A stretch of 50,497 nucleotides of DNA from an uncultured Prevotella sp. (GTDB taxonomy: Bacteria; Bacteroidota; Bacteroidia; Bacteroidales; Bacteroidaceae): positions 1 through 50,497 of the forward strand of contig NZ_CAMJOS010000026.1 in assembly GCF_946407605.1 (NCBI RefSeq), in the 5' to 3' direction. Both the position numbers and the translations under genes were made by a program. Shown piece by piece: positions 41,743 to 50,497 of this stretch; within the stretch, counting starts at the first letter, position 1, and every line of letters starts with the position of its first letter. The notes under the pieces are model-generated. The model searched no databases. It was not told the origin of the DNA and saw only the letters and a list, made by a program, of their open reading frames with translations.

Positions 41743-41774
41743 CAAAGGTACAAAGAAGAATGCGAACTTCCAAA
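41743..41774 (-). promoter_or_regulatory. Promoter of the small membrane protein - kinase-RapZ - AraC operon
   Basis: Minus-strand TTTG (41774-41771), 20 bp, TACCTTTG (41750-41743). There are 8 nt between the -7 box and the ATG at 41734. Confidence 0.85.
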
Positions 41775-41805
41775 TTATTTCGGAGGTTTTTCCAACGTGA
41801 GGTCA

Positions 41806-41898
41806 TAAAACAAGTGCCGGGTGTCTCACGACATCCGGCACTAAAACAAACTACTTAAAAACTAATCTACTAAAACAAATCAAAAAAATATCTTTTCG
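41806..41898 (-). ncRNA. Candidate small RNA of about 90 nt
   Basis: A full promoter (41904-41935) predicts a start near 41898. About 55 nt of A/U-rich sequence follow, then the hairpin at 41813-41842 and a U-rich end (UUGUUUUAU). No ORF with a credible start lies inside. Promoter and terminator are spaced as in a short independent RNA between groEL and the next operon on the same strand. It could instead be a terminated leader of that operon. Confidence 0.5.
41813..41842 (-). terminator. Terminator hairpin of the candidate small RNA (and possibly groEL)
   Basis: AGTGCCGGGTGTC and GACATCCGGCACT form a 13-bp stem with one G-T pair around TCAC. On the minus strand it is followed by TTGTTTTAT. 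Confidence 0.85.
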
Positions 41899-41903
41899 GG
41901 GTG

Positions 41904-41935
41904 CAAAAGTAGTCAACATTTCTTTAGCTGCCAAA
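41904..41935 (-). promoter_or_regulatory. Promoter of the candidate small RNA
   Basis: Minus-strand TTTG (41935-41932), 20 bp, TACTTTTG (41911-41904). No gene starts within a normal distance. Confidence 0.7.
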
Positions 41936-42027
41936 TAATTCTTATCAGAAATAAGGCATTTTGACAATTCTCAAAGGAAATGAGACATAACGTAAAGCAT
42001 AGCCCCTATTTCAATCTTGTTTCAGAC

Positions 42028-43708
<1,681 letters not shown>

Positions 43709-43714
43709 CGATGA

Positions 43715-43987
43715 TTATTTCTCAATGATAGCGAGCACATCGCTCTGGCGCATCATCAGGAACTTTTCGCCTTCAAGTTCGATTTCGGTGCCACTATACT
43801 TACCATAAAGCACTTCATCGCCCTCTTTTAAGATCATTTCTTCGTCTTTGGTACCCTTGCCTGTGGCCTTGATAATGCCGCGCAGGGGCTTCTCCTTTGC
43901 TGTGTCGGGAATAATGATTCCACCGATTTTCTCTTCAGCCGGTGCAGGTACTACGAGCACGCGGTCTGCCAATGGTTTGATAGTCAT
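43715..43987 (-). CDS. groES: Co-chaperonin GroES (Hsp10)
   Basis: This is a 90-aa lid subunit of the GroEL chamber. It begins [14 protein letters not shown] and contains the mobile-loop region ([17 protein letters not shown]) and GEDVLYG-like [14 protein letters not shown]. The start at 43987 fits the family length; a longer frame to 44080 crosses the hairpin upstream and is rejected. No CIRCE element and no TAnnTTTG box was found upstream. Instead there is an inverted repeat with a sigma-54-like sequence (44033-44078). It is in an operon with groEL. Confidence 0.97.
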   Translation of the reverse strand: MTIKPLADRVLVVPAPAEEKIGGIIIPDTAKEKPLRGIIKATGKGTKDEEMILKEGDEVLYGKYSGTEIELEGEKFLMMRQSDVLAIIEK

Positions 43988-44032
43988 AATACTTTTATTT
44001 TTGTTGTTTTGATTAAATAATCTGCCAGGGGG

Positions 44033-44078
44033 TATGCCAAAAGCGTGCCAAACTGTTCTCACTGACAATTTGGCACGC
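44033..44078 (-). promoter_or_regulatory. Inverted repeat with TGGCAC arm between the GH28 gene and groES
   Basis: GCGTGCCAAA and TTTGGCACGC form a 10-bp stem, extended by TGT/ACA around an 8-nt loop. The minus-strand arm followed by CTTTTGGCA gives GG and GC separated by 10 bp, as in a sigma-54 -24/-12 site. The TTTT after the stem could equally make it the terminator of the GH28 gene, which ends 24 bp upstream. I cannot decide between these. Confidence 0.55.
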
Positions 44079-44101
44079 ATGCTATAATATAAAGAGGTGT
44101 T

Positions 44102-45463
44102 TCAATCTTTTTTCTCACCATTAATCACAACGTTCTTCACCACACATCCGTCTATCAATGATGGATTAAAGGCCTTTTTCTTGTCTGTGACGTTGATATT
44201 CTCAAACGAGAAGGCTGTCATAATGAACTTATCCGACTTTCCTACATTGAAGAAATTCTCACAATCCATCTGGATATTACGAATCATGATGTTATTACAC
44301 TTCGACAGGGGCATGTCCTCACGATCTTCTGGCTTGAAGAACTGCGTCCAGGGACGGACCACTAGGAACGAACCGCAATCGCCCGTCAAATCCTCAACTC
44401 TCACATATTCATAATGTTGCGGTGTGTCAGGACGCATTTTCAACCAAAGCACGCGGTTGGCAGTGTGCACATGACAACGACGAAGAATCACATTCCTATC
44501 ATGAATACTCTCTGAGCCCAGTGTCAGACAACCGTGCACCTTGCCATAGGTACAATCGCTTACCATGACACGTTCGCAGGGACCATTATCGGGGTCCTTG
44601 TCGGCCCAAGTGCCCTTGCCACCTTTCAGCACCACGGCATCGTCGCACACATTCATATAGCAACCACTGACAAGCACGTCCTGACAAGCATCCAGATCGA
44701 TGGCATCGCTCGATGGCGCACCCTGCTTGGGGTCAACAGGTGTCACATTGTCAGTAGGCGCAAAGATATAGCATCCCAGATAGCGCACCTTCTCGCATTT
44801 GTACAAGTGATTTGTCCAAAAAGGTGAGTTGATGATGCGTACATCCTGCACCGTAACGTTCTTTGAATGAGAGATATATACGTTTCTTGGACGCATAGCT
44901 TCGAGGTTAGTGCAGTCCTTGTTAAACTGTCTGCGAATCCAGAACTCTTCCCAGTATGCCTGTCCGTTGCCGTTGATGGTTCCAGGACCTGTGATGGTGA
45001 ACCCGTCGCACCCGTCAGCATTGACCAAGGCCGCAAAGTAGTTGAGCGTCTGGCCCTCCATTCGTGTCTTCATCAGTTTGAAGTCACGAATACGGTCGCT
45101 GCCTCGTAGCTCACCGTTCTCTTCTATACAAAGATGTGTGCCAGGCTTGAAGAACAGAGATCCACTGACGACGAAACCACGTGGGATGACCACTATGCCA
45201 CCGCCTTCGTTGGCACAGCGGTCGATGACAGCCTGCAATTCGCGGGTCTGTACCTGGGTGGAATAGTTGCTCACACCATAGTCGGTGACAACATAGCGTT
45301 TACCCAGCGTGCTGACATCCACTCGCGAAGTGTCGGAAAACCATGTCTCTATGGGGGTGCCGTCGGGCCATGTCTCCTGCTCCACCACCTTCTTCTTTCC
45401 CATGGCGACGACGCATAATGTTAGCATCGCAAGCCCCATTATCATTCTCTGTTTCATTGCCAT
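44102..45463 (-). CDS. Glycoside hydrolase family 28 (polygalacturonase-like) protein
   Basis: This protein of about 453 aa is predicted to be a right-handed beta-helix. GH28 catalytic positions appear as SSDAIDLD, VCDDAVVLKGGK, HGCLTLGSE (in place of the usual GHG) and LWLKMRPD (the RIK-type site). The substitutions suggest a rhamnogalacturonan or other pectin substrate rather than plain polygalacturonan. The signal peptide (MIMGLAMLTLCVVAMG) indicates export. I start at 45463; an ATG at 45457 is an equal candidate, and the frame to 45493 overlaps the promoter. It lies upstream of groES on the same strand, with a hairpin between. Confidence 0.83.
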   Translation of the reverse strand: MAMKQRMIMGLAMLTLCVVAMGKKKVVEQETWPDGTPIETWFSDTSRVDVSTLGKRYVVTDYGVSNYSTQVQTRELQAVIDRCANEGGGIVVIPRGFVVSGSLFFKPGTHLCIEENGELRGSDRIRDFKLMKTRMEGQTLNYFAALVNADGCDGFTITGPGTINGNGQAYWEEFWIRRQFNKDCTNLEAMRPRNVYISHSKNVTVQDVRIINSPFWTNHLYKCEKVRYLGCYIFAPTDNVTPVDPKQGAPSSDAIDLDACQDVLVSGCYMNVCDDAVVLKGGKGTWADKDPDNGPCERVMVSDCTYGKVHGCLTLGSESIHDRNVILRRCHVHTANRVLWLKMRPDTPQHYEYVRVEDLTGDCGSFLVVRPWTQFFKPEDREDMPLSKCNNIMIRNIQMDCENFFNVGKSDKFIMTAFSFENINVTDKKKAFNPSLIDGCVVKNVVINGEKKD

Positions 45464-45490
45464 TTTTGCACAATAGGTTTCTTTCGGGTG

Positions 45491-45498
45491 CAAAATTA
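45491..45498 (-). promoter_or_regulatory. Candidate -7 box (TAATTTTG) of the GH28 gene
   Basis: Minus-strand TAATTTTG, 27 nt before the ATG at 45463; -33 not clear. Confidence 0.5.
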
Positions 45499-45541
45499 CA
45501 ATTTTTTTCGCTCTTTTTAGCGAGGATAAGAAAAAATTTTG

Positions 45542-45549
45542 TACCTTTG
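45542..45549 (+). promoter_or_regulatory. Candidate -7 box (TACCTTTG) of the sppA operon
   Basis: TACCTTTG lies 30 nt before the sppA ATG. Upstream at about the right distance there is only TTTAG, a weak -33. Confidence 0.6.
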
Positions 45550-45579
45550 CTGCTCAATAACTAAATACGAGTATTAAAA

Positions 45580-47373
45580 ATGAAAGAGTTTTTCAAGTAC
45601 GCACTTGCCACTATTTGCGGCATTATTATCCTGTTCATTGTGGCAGGCATTATGTTTATGATCTCATTTGCAAGCATGATTGCAAGTGGTAGCGCCAAAA
45701 CCGAAATCAAGGAAAATTCAGTACTGGTGCTGAAAATGGATGGCTCTGTGGATGAGCGGGCTGAAGAAGGCACACCCTTCGATGCTCTGCTTGGAATGGC
45801 AGACTTGTCGAGTCTGGGACTCGATGATCTGGTCAGCGCCATTAACAAGGCCAAAGACAACGAGAATATCAAGGGTATTTACATCGAAGGCGGTACCACC
45901 ACCTTTGACTCACCTGCTACTGCTCAGCAGGTTCGCGACGCCTTGCAGGACTTTAAGCAGAGTGGTAAATGGATTATTGCATTTGCCGACCAGTATTTGC
46001 AGGGCAGTTATTATGTAGCTTCTGTGGCCGACAGCCTGTTTATCAACAAGACGGGCATGATTGACTTCAAAGGTCTGGGCGGCAAGGGTTACTATTGGAC
46101 TGGTCTCTACGAGAAGATTGGTTTGAAATATCAGTGTACTCGTGTGGGCAAATACAAGAGCGCTGTGGAGAGCGTTACCCGCAAAGATATGAGTGAGAAC
46201 GACCGTGAGCAACGTCTGGCCATGTATCAGGGCATCTGGAACTACTGGGTGAAGGATATGGCCAAGAGCCGTAAGGTGAGCGAGGAACAGCTGAACAAGC
46301 TTGCTGACGACAGCATCATGCTCTTTGCCAGCGTGGATGATTATAAGGCTGCTAAACTGGTTGACGGCTATATGTATCCCGAGGCTGTAAAGGGCATTAT
46401 CAAGGGTAAGCTGGGTCTTGACGATGATGACGATATCAATCAGGTGACTGTCAGCGAGATAAACGACCAGGCCTCTGACGATGATAATGATGGCGACAAG
46501 ATTGCAGTCTATTATGCTTATGGTGAGATTATCGATCAGATGACCAGCAGCTTCTCTACTGGCCATAACATTGTGGGCAGTGAGGTGGTGAAAGACCTGA
46601 AGGAACTGGCTGATGACGAGAAAGTCAAGGCTGTGGTGATTCGTGTGAACTCACCTGGCGGCAGTGCTGTGGCCTCTGAACAGATTTGGCATGCCATCAA
46701 GTTGCTGAAGGAGAAGAAACCTGTAGTAGTGTCGATGGGCGGTTATGCCGCTTCAGGCGGTTATATGATCAGCGCTCCAGCCAGTTATATCGTGGCTGAG
46801 CCTACCACTGTGACTGGTTCTATCGGTATCTTTGGACTCATTCCTAATGTCAGTGAACTGGTTACCGACAAACTGGGCATTACATGGGATGGCGTGCAGA
46901 CCAACAAGCACACCGATTATGAGACCAACCTGGTGTTTGCCAAGGATAACGAAGAGGAGCTGCGCTTTATGCAGACTTACGTTGATCGTGGCTATGATAC
47001 TTTCCTCAGCATCGTGGCAGAGGGTCGCGGCATGACCAAAGAACAGGTGCATGAGATTGCTCAGGGTCGTGTGTGGATTGCTACTGACGCTTTGAATATT
47101 AAGTTGGTTGACAAGATTGGCTCTTTGAATGATGCAGTGAAGAAGGCAGCAGAGCTGGCCAAGGCCGAGAACTACTATACTGCTCCTTATCCTGGTAAGA
47201 AGGATTGGATTGATGAGCTGCTCTCATCGACCAAAGAGTCAAAGAATACTTATCTGGACGGAGAACTGCGTGAGGCTCTGGGCGAACTCTATGAGCCCTT
47301 GGTTGAACTGCGCAAGGACCGTCAGCGTAACCGTCTGCAGGCACGTCTGCCTTTCTCGACCAGTATTCGATAA
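45580..47373 (+). CDS. sppA: Signal peptide peptidase SppA, 67-kDa type
   Basis: This 597-aa membrane serine protease degrades cleaved signal peptides. One N-terminal transmembrane helix (about 7-33) anchors it. Two tandem ClpP-like S49 domains follow. The catalytic lysine is Lys193 in RVGKYKSAVE and the nucleophile is Ser392 in GGYAASGGYMIS, as in E. coli SppA with its Lys-Ser dyad. RVNSPGGSA precedes the serine. An acidic insertion (DDDDD, DDDNDGD; about 281-306) lies between the domains. It is the first gene of an operon with lpxK, PNP and thiL; the gap to lpxK is 25 bp. Confidence 0.95.
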   Translation: MKEFFKYALATICGIIILFIVAGIMFMISFASMIASGSAKTEIKENSVLVLKMDGSVDERAEEGTPFDALLGMADLSSLGLDDLVSAINKAKDNENIKGIYIEGGTTTFDSPATAQQVRDALQDFKQSGKWIIAFADQYLQGSYYVASVADSLFINKTGMIDFKGLGGKGYYWTGLYEKIGLKYQCTRVGKYKSAVESVTRKDMSENDREQRLAMYQGIWNYWVKDMAKSRKVSEEQLNKLADDSIMLFASVDDYKAAKLVDGYMYPEAVKGIIKGKLGLDDDDDINQVTVSEINDQASDDDNDGDKIAVYYAYGEIIDQMTSSFSTGHNIVGSEVVKDLKELADDEKVKAVVIRVNSPGGSAVASEQIWHAIKLLKEKKPVVVSMGGYAASGGYMISAPASYIVAEPTTVTGSIGIFGLIPNVSELVTDKLGITWDGVQTNKHTDYETNLVFAKDNEEELRFMQTYVDRGYDTFLSIVAEGRGMTKEQVHEIAQGRVWIATDALNIKLVDKIGSLNDAVKKAAELAKAENYYTAPYPGKKDWIDELLSSTKESKNTYLDGELREALGELYEPLVELRKDRQRNRLQARLPFSTSIR

Positions 47374-47398
47374 CTCGATATAACATACGAGAGATAAG

Positions 47399-48574
47399 GT
47401 GGAAGGCGATTTTATCAAGATCAACAGGTGGCTATTGCCACTGAGCTGGCTATACGGACTGGCAGTGGGCTTTAGGAATGCTCTCTTTGAGATGGGCATT
47501 CTTAAAAGCCGTGCCTTTGCGTTGCCTGTTATCTCAGTGGGTAATATCACCGTTGGTGGCACAGGTAAAACGCCCCATGTGGAGTATTTAATAGAATTGT
47601 TACAGGGGAGTACGAAGGTTGCAGTACTTAGTCGAGGCTATAAGCGTAAGACACACGGTTTTATAGTGGCTGACGATAACACCACCGTACACGACATCGG
47701 CGATGAGCCTTTCCAGATAAAACGTAAGTTTCCGAGAGTTACAGTGGCAGTAGACAAAAGCCGTGTGCATGGTATCGAGGAACTGACAGCACGCGATAAA
47801 GATATCGACGTGGTGTTGCTTGACGATGCCTTCCAGCATCGCTATGTAAAACCTGGTATCAACATTCTGCTGGTAGACTATCATCGCTTGATTATCTATG
47901 ATAAACTGTTGCCGGCAGGACGAATGCGTGAACCCTTGAAGGGCAAGAACAGGGCAGATATAGTCATTGTCACCAAATGTCCCAAGGAATTGAAACCCAT
48001 GGAATATCGTGTTATCACCAAAGCCATGGATCTGTTTCCCTATCAGCAGTTGTTCTTTACCACACTGGCGTATGGGAATCTCAAGCCCATTTTCGAGAAC
48101 CCGTCTTCGCCCCTCCTGTCTCAAATATCAAATCTCGAGTCTTACAACGTACTCCTGCTCACAGGTATCGCCTCACCACGACAGATGGTGGAAGACCTTG
48201 AGCCGTTGGTGAAAGAACTCACACCGCTCAGTTTTGCCGACCATCATAACTTCAGTGCAAAGGATGTGGAGTGCATCAACAGCACCTTTGAGGCTATGCC
48301 ATCGCCTAAGTGTATCATCACAACCGAGAAGGACGCAGCCCGATTGGTTGGTATCAGCACTTTGAGCCAAGAGGTTAAGAAAAACATCTATTCGCTTCCT
48401 GTTCGTATTCAGTTCATGTTAGAGCAGGAAGATAAGTTTAACGAAAACATATTAGGCTATGTACGCAAAAATTCAAGAAACAGCATCCTGGTTAAAAGAA
48501 AGGATGACCACAAGTCCGAAGACAGCCATCGTTCTGGGGACAGGTCTCGGACAATTAGCTTCAGAGATAACTGA
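47399..48574 (+). CDS. lpxK: Tetraacyldisaccharide 4'-kinase
   Basis: This 391-aa inner-membrane-associated enzyme phosphorylates the 4' position of the lipid A precursor. It has the P-loop SVGNITVGGTGKTPHVEYL (about 46-64) and SRGYKRKTHGF. Further on are DEPFQIKRKFP, DDAFQHRYV and LPAGRMREP. It starts with GTG at 47399. A heptanucleotide array encodes LLSQISNLES near residues 239-247. The last ~38 residues overlap the PNP gene in another frame (116 bp). That tail is highly charged (HKSEDSHRSGDRSR) and unlike the rest, suggesting loss of an earlier stop. Lipid A modification fits the envelope theme of sppA. Confidence 0.93.
   Translation: MEGDFIKINRWLLPLSWLYGLAVGFRNALFEMGILKSRAFALPVISVGNITVGGTGKTPHVEYLIELLQGSTKVAVLSRGYKRKTHGFIVADDNTTVHDIGDEPFQIKRKFPRVTVAVDKSRVHGIEELTARDKDIDVVLLDDAFQHRYVKPGINILLVDYHRLIIYDKLLPAGRMREPLKGKNRADIVIVTKCPKELKPMEYRVITKAMDLFPYQQLFFTTLAYGNLKPIFENPSSPLLSQISNLESYNVLLLTGIASPRQMVEDLEPLVKELTPLSFADHHNFSAKDVECINSTFEAMPSPKCIITTEKDAARLVGISTLSQEVKKNIYSLPVRIQFMLEQEDKFNENILGYVRKNSRNSILVKRKDDHKSEDSHRSGDRSRTISFRDN
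48113..48140 (+). repeat. Heptanucleotide array inside lpxK
   Basis: Successive 7-mers CTCCTGT, CTCAAAT, ATCAAAT, CTCGAGT encode LLSQISNLES. The array is degenerate but keeps the 7-nt step. Confidence 0.65.
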
Positions 48575-49334
48575 CGCACTGGAAATTCCCTATAGTGATA
48601 TTCCCAACTTCCCTGTATCTACAGTAGAGGGCCATAGCGGGAAACTCATCTTCGGAAAACTCGGAGGTGTTGATATCATGGCTATGAAAGGTCGTTTCCA
48701 CTACTACGAGGGCTATTCGATGAAAGAAGTGACCTTCCCAGTACGTGTGATGTATGAGTTGGGCATCAAGACGCTCTTCGTCAGCAATGCCGCTGGTGGT
48801 ATGAACCCTGGCTTCAAGATTGGCGACCTGATGGTCATCACCGATCACATCAACTTCTTCCCAGAGCATCCGCTGCGTGGTAAGAACTTCCCCACGGGTC
48901 CACGCTTCCCTGATATGCACGAGACCTACGACCCTGCACTCATCAAACTGGCCAGTCAGATTGCTCGCGAGAAGAAGATCCGCCTGCAGTATGGTGTCTA
49001 TATGGGTGTGCAGGGACCAACCTTCGAGACGCCTGCAGAATATAAGATGTATCGTATCCTTGGTGGCGACACCGTAGGTATGAGCACTGTGCCCGAGGTT
49101 ATCGTGGCCCACCACTGTGGCATCCGTACCTTTGGTATCTCTGTGGTTACCGACCTTGGTGGCTTCGACAATCCTGTTGAGGTGAGCCATGAGGAAGTGC
49201 AGGAGGCTGCCGATAAGGCCCAGCCCATCATGACAGAGATTATGCGCGAGATGATTGTACGCTCTGAGAAGGTAGAGCACAGCAAACGCGAGACCCACAA
49301 TGCTGACCATCCTACAGAGGATTGGAAGAAGTAA
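48459..49334 (+). CDS. Purine nucleoside phosphorylase (trimeric PNP-I type)
   Basis: This 291-aa enzyme cleaves purine nucleosides with phosphate to base and (deoxy)ribose-1-phosphate. It has the motifs IVLGTGLGQLA (phosphate site), RFHYYEGYSM, FVSNAAGGMNPGFKIGDLM and EVIVAHHCGIRTFGISVVTD. These belong to the family of mammalian PNP and bacterial punA. The start at 48459 (MYAKIQETASWLKER) fits the family and lies inside the lpxK reading frame. The C-terminal tail HNADHPTEDWKK is an extension. The gene works with the nucleobase transporters and kinases in the window. Confidence 0.93.
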   Translation: MYAKIQETASWLKERMTTSPKTAIVLGTGLGQLASEITDALEIPYSDIPNFPVSTVEGHSGKLIFGKLGGVDIMAMKGRFHYYEGYSMKEVTFPVRVMYELGIKTLFVSNAAGGMNPGFKIGDLMVITDHINFFPEHPLRGKNFPTGPRFPDMHETYDPALIKLASQIAREKKIRLQYGVYMGVQGPTFETPAEYKMYRILGGDTVGMSTVPEVIVAHHCGIRTFGISVVTDLGGFDNPVEVSHEEVQEAADKAQPIMTEIMREMIVRSEKVEHSKRETHNADHPTEDWKK

Positions 49335-49356
49335 TCCGTTACACCTTATTATATAT

Positions 49357-50475
49357 ATGGAGATAGCAAAACTTGGAGAATTTGGTCTGATAGACCGTCT
49401 GACCAAAGACCTTGAGAATAAGAACGAATCAACAAAGTACGGTGTTGGCGATGACTGCGCCGTACTTCACTATCCTGACAAGGAAGTGCTGGTCACCACC
49501 GACCTGCTGATGGAAGGCGTGCATTTCGACCTTACCTATATCGACCTAAAGCATCTGGGCTATAAGTCGGCGATGGTGAATATCAGCGATGTATTCGCCA
49601 TGAATGGCACTCCACGACAGATAACGGTATCGCTGGCACTGAGCAAGCGTTTCAGCGTGGAAGACATAGAGCAGTTCTATGAGGGTCTGCGCCTAGCTTG
49701 CGAGAAATGGCATGTCGACATAGTAGGTGGCGATACCACCTCTTCTTATACAGGACTGGCCATTAGCATCACCTGCATTGGCGAGGCTTCTAAGGAGGAT
49801 ATCGTCTATCGCAATGGTGCTCAAAACAATGACCTCATCTGCGTGAGTGGTGACCTGGGTGCGGCTTATATGGGACTCCAACTCTTGGAACGCGAGAAAA
49901 ACGTGTACTATACCCAGGTGAATGAGTTGCAGAAGAAAATGGCGGAGGCAAAGGCCAATGGCGACAGCCAGAAACTTTCAACTCTCAACGCTCAACTCTC
50001 AACGCTTTCCCAGCCTGATTTCAGTGGAAAAGAGTACTTGCTGCAGCGTCAGTTGCAGACAGAGGCTCGTGGCGACATCATTCAGAAATTGCGTGAGGCA
50101 GGCATCCGTCCCACCGCAATGATGGACATCAGCGATGGACTCTCGTCTGAGCTCATGCACATCTGTAAACAGAGTGGCTGCGGATGTCGCGTCTTCGAAA
50201 AGGAACTGCCTATTGACTATCAGACAGCTGTCATGGCTGAAGAGATGGAGATGAACGTTACTACCTGTGCCCTTAATGGCGGTGAGGACTATGAACTGCT
50301 GTTCACCGTTCCTATTGGCGACCTTGAGAAGGTGAAGGCTATCGAGGATATCCACCTCATTGGACATATCACCGAACAGAAATTCGGACAAGTCCTCGTG
50401 ACACGAGATGGTCAGGAATTTGAACTCAAGGCCCAAGGCTGGAATCCGCTGAGCAGTGAGAGCAATGCTAAATAA
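49357..50475 (+). CDS. thiL: Thiamine-monophosphate kinase
   Basis: This 372-aa enzyme makes thiamine diphosphate from thiamine monophosphate and ATP. It has VGDDCAVL, TTDLLMEGVHFDL, VNISDVFAMNG and VGGDTTSS, then MDISDGLSSEL and NGGEDYELLFTV, all typical ThiL/PurM-fold motifs. I start at 49357 (MEIAKLGEFGLI); a frame from 49300 overlaps PNP. A heptanucleotide array (49975-50002) encodes KLSTLNAQLST near residues 207-216, an apparent insert between conserved motifs, next to a Lys/Glu-rich helix. It is the last gene of the sppA operon within the window. Confidence 0.95.
   Translation: MEIAKLGEFGLIDRLTKDLENKNESTKYGVGDDCAVLHYPDKEVLVTTDLLMEGVHFDLTYIDLKHLGYKSAMVNISDVFAMNGTPRQITVSLALSKRFSVEDIEQFYEGLRLACEKWHVDIVGGDTTSSYTGLAISITCIGEASKEDIVYRNGAQNNDLICVSGDLGAAYMGLQLLEREKNVYYTQVNELQKKMAEAKANGDSQKLSTLNAQLSTLSQPDFSGKEYLLQRQLQTEARGDIIQKLREAGIRPTAMMDISDGLSSELMHICKQSGCGCRVFEKELPIDYQTAVMAEEMEMNVTTCALNGGEDYELLFTVPIGDLEKVKAIEDIHLIGHITEQKFGQVLVTRDGQEFELKAQGWNPLSSESNAK
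49975..50002 (+). repeat. Heptanucleotide array inside thiL
   Basis: 7-mers CTTTCAA, CTCTCAA, CGCTCAA, CTCTCAA, the same type as in the GH3 gene (20605-20639), encoding a near-identical peptide. Confidence 0.9.
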
Positions 50476-50486
50476 AAATTTAAGAA

Positions 50487-50497
50487 TTGCCGAGTCG
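50487..50497 (+). repeat. Possible start of another 3'-flank element
   Basis: TTGCCGAGTCG is the reverse complement of 31201-31211 in the gap stop-codon hairpin. In both cases it lies downstream of a stop codon in the same sense as the gene. It is only 11 nt and is cut by the window end. Confidence 0.4.

Noticed and set aside
41735..41806. N-terminal extension of the small membrane protein (start at 41806)
   Set aside because: The extension contains a full promoter and follows directly on a terminator T-tract; the hydrophobic protein starts naturally at 41734.
43988..44101. CIRCE heat-shock operator upstream of groES
   Set aside because: The inverted repeat there (GCGTGCCAAA/TTTGGCACGC) does not match TTAGCACTC-N9-GAGTGCTAA.

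Overview
The window looks like a chromosomal segment of a gut- or rumen-type Prevotella relative (Bacteroidota, Prevotellaceae). Supporting signs are promoters of the Bacteroidota type (TTTG at -33, 19-21 bp, TAnnTTTG at -7), BspA-like leucine-rich-repeat surface proteins, DUF3244/QGRRL-type C-terminal tails, a TPR-transmembrane-HTH regulator, and plant-polysaccharide glycoside hydrolases (GH127, GH3, GH30, GH28). I see no transposase, integrase, phage gene, rRNA, tRNA or CRISPR array.

Layout. 0.2-11.4 kb (+): a TPR/HTH regulator followed by a family of secreted modular proteins; three share a nearly identical ~1.07-kb 3' module and two carry LRR_5 repeats. 11.4-12.1 kb: a gene-free interval filled with 22-bp-period arrays and perfect hairpins. 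12.1-17.9 kb (-): operon coaW - DUF5117-type metalloprotease - GH127. 18.0-22.9 kb (+), divergent from it: two tandem deoxynucleoside kinases, a GH3 enzyme and a uracil permease. 23.0-25.1 kb (-): a purine permease and a Tsx-like outer-membrane protein. 25.2-31.0 kb (-): a lipoprotein, a GH30, miaA and another lipoprotein. 31.2-34.8 kb: gap (-), mscL (+) and a SulP transporter (+). 34.9-38.1 kb (-): operon MurU-like nucleotidyltransferase - guaA - PP2C phosphatase. 38.2-38.95 kb (+): a small lipoprotein. 38.95-41.75 kb (-): operon of a 64-aa membrane protein, a kinase-RapZ fusion and a membrane-anchored AraC regulator. 41.8-41.9 kb: a candidate small RNA. 42.0-45.5 kb (-): groES-groEL and a GH28. 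45.6-50.5 kb (+): operon sppA - lpxK - purine nucleoside phosphorylase - thiL.

How the genes work together. One theme is salvage of nucleosides and nucleobases: two deoxynucleoside kinases, UraA, an AzgA-type permease with an outer-membrane channel, purine nucleoside phosphorylase and GMP synthase. A second is hydrolysis of plant cell-wall glycans. A third is envelope and amino-sugar metabolism: lpxK, MurU-like and AmgK/RapZ-like genes, sppA and mscL.

The most unusual material is repetitive DNA. Four intergenic arrays of unrelated sequence share a 22-bp period, and two of them are built on an 11-bp lattice of 6-bp arms and 5-bp spacers. One keeps its inverted-repeat arms while the arm sequence changes. 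Separately, short heptanucleotide arrays sit in frame inside five otherwise conserved enzymes (GH3, MiaA twice, the kinase-RapZ fusion, LpxK, ThiL) and in the mscL leader. All functions were assigned by reading motifs, without a database search.
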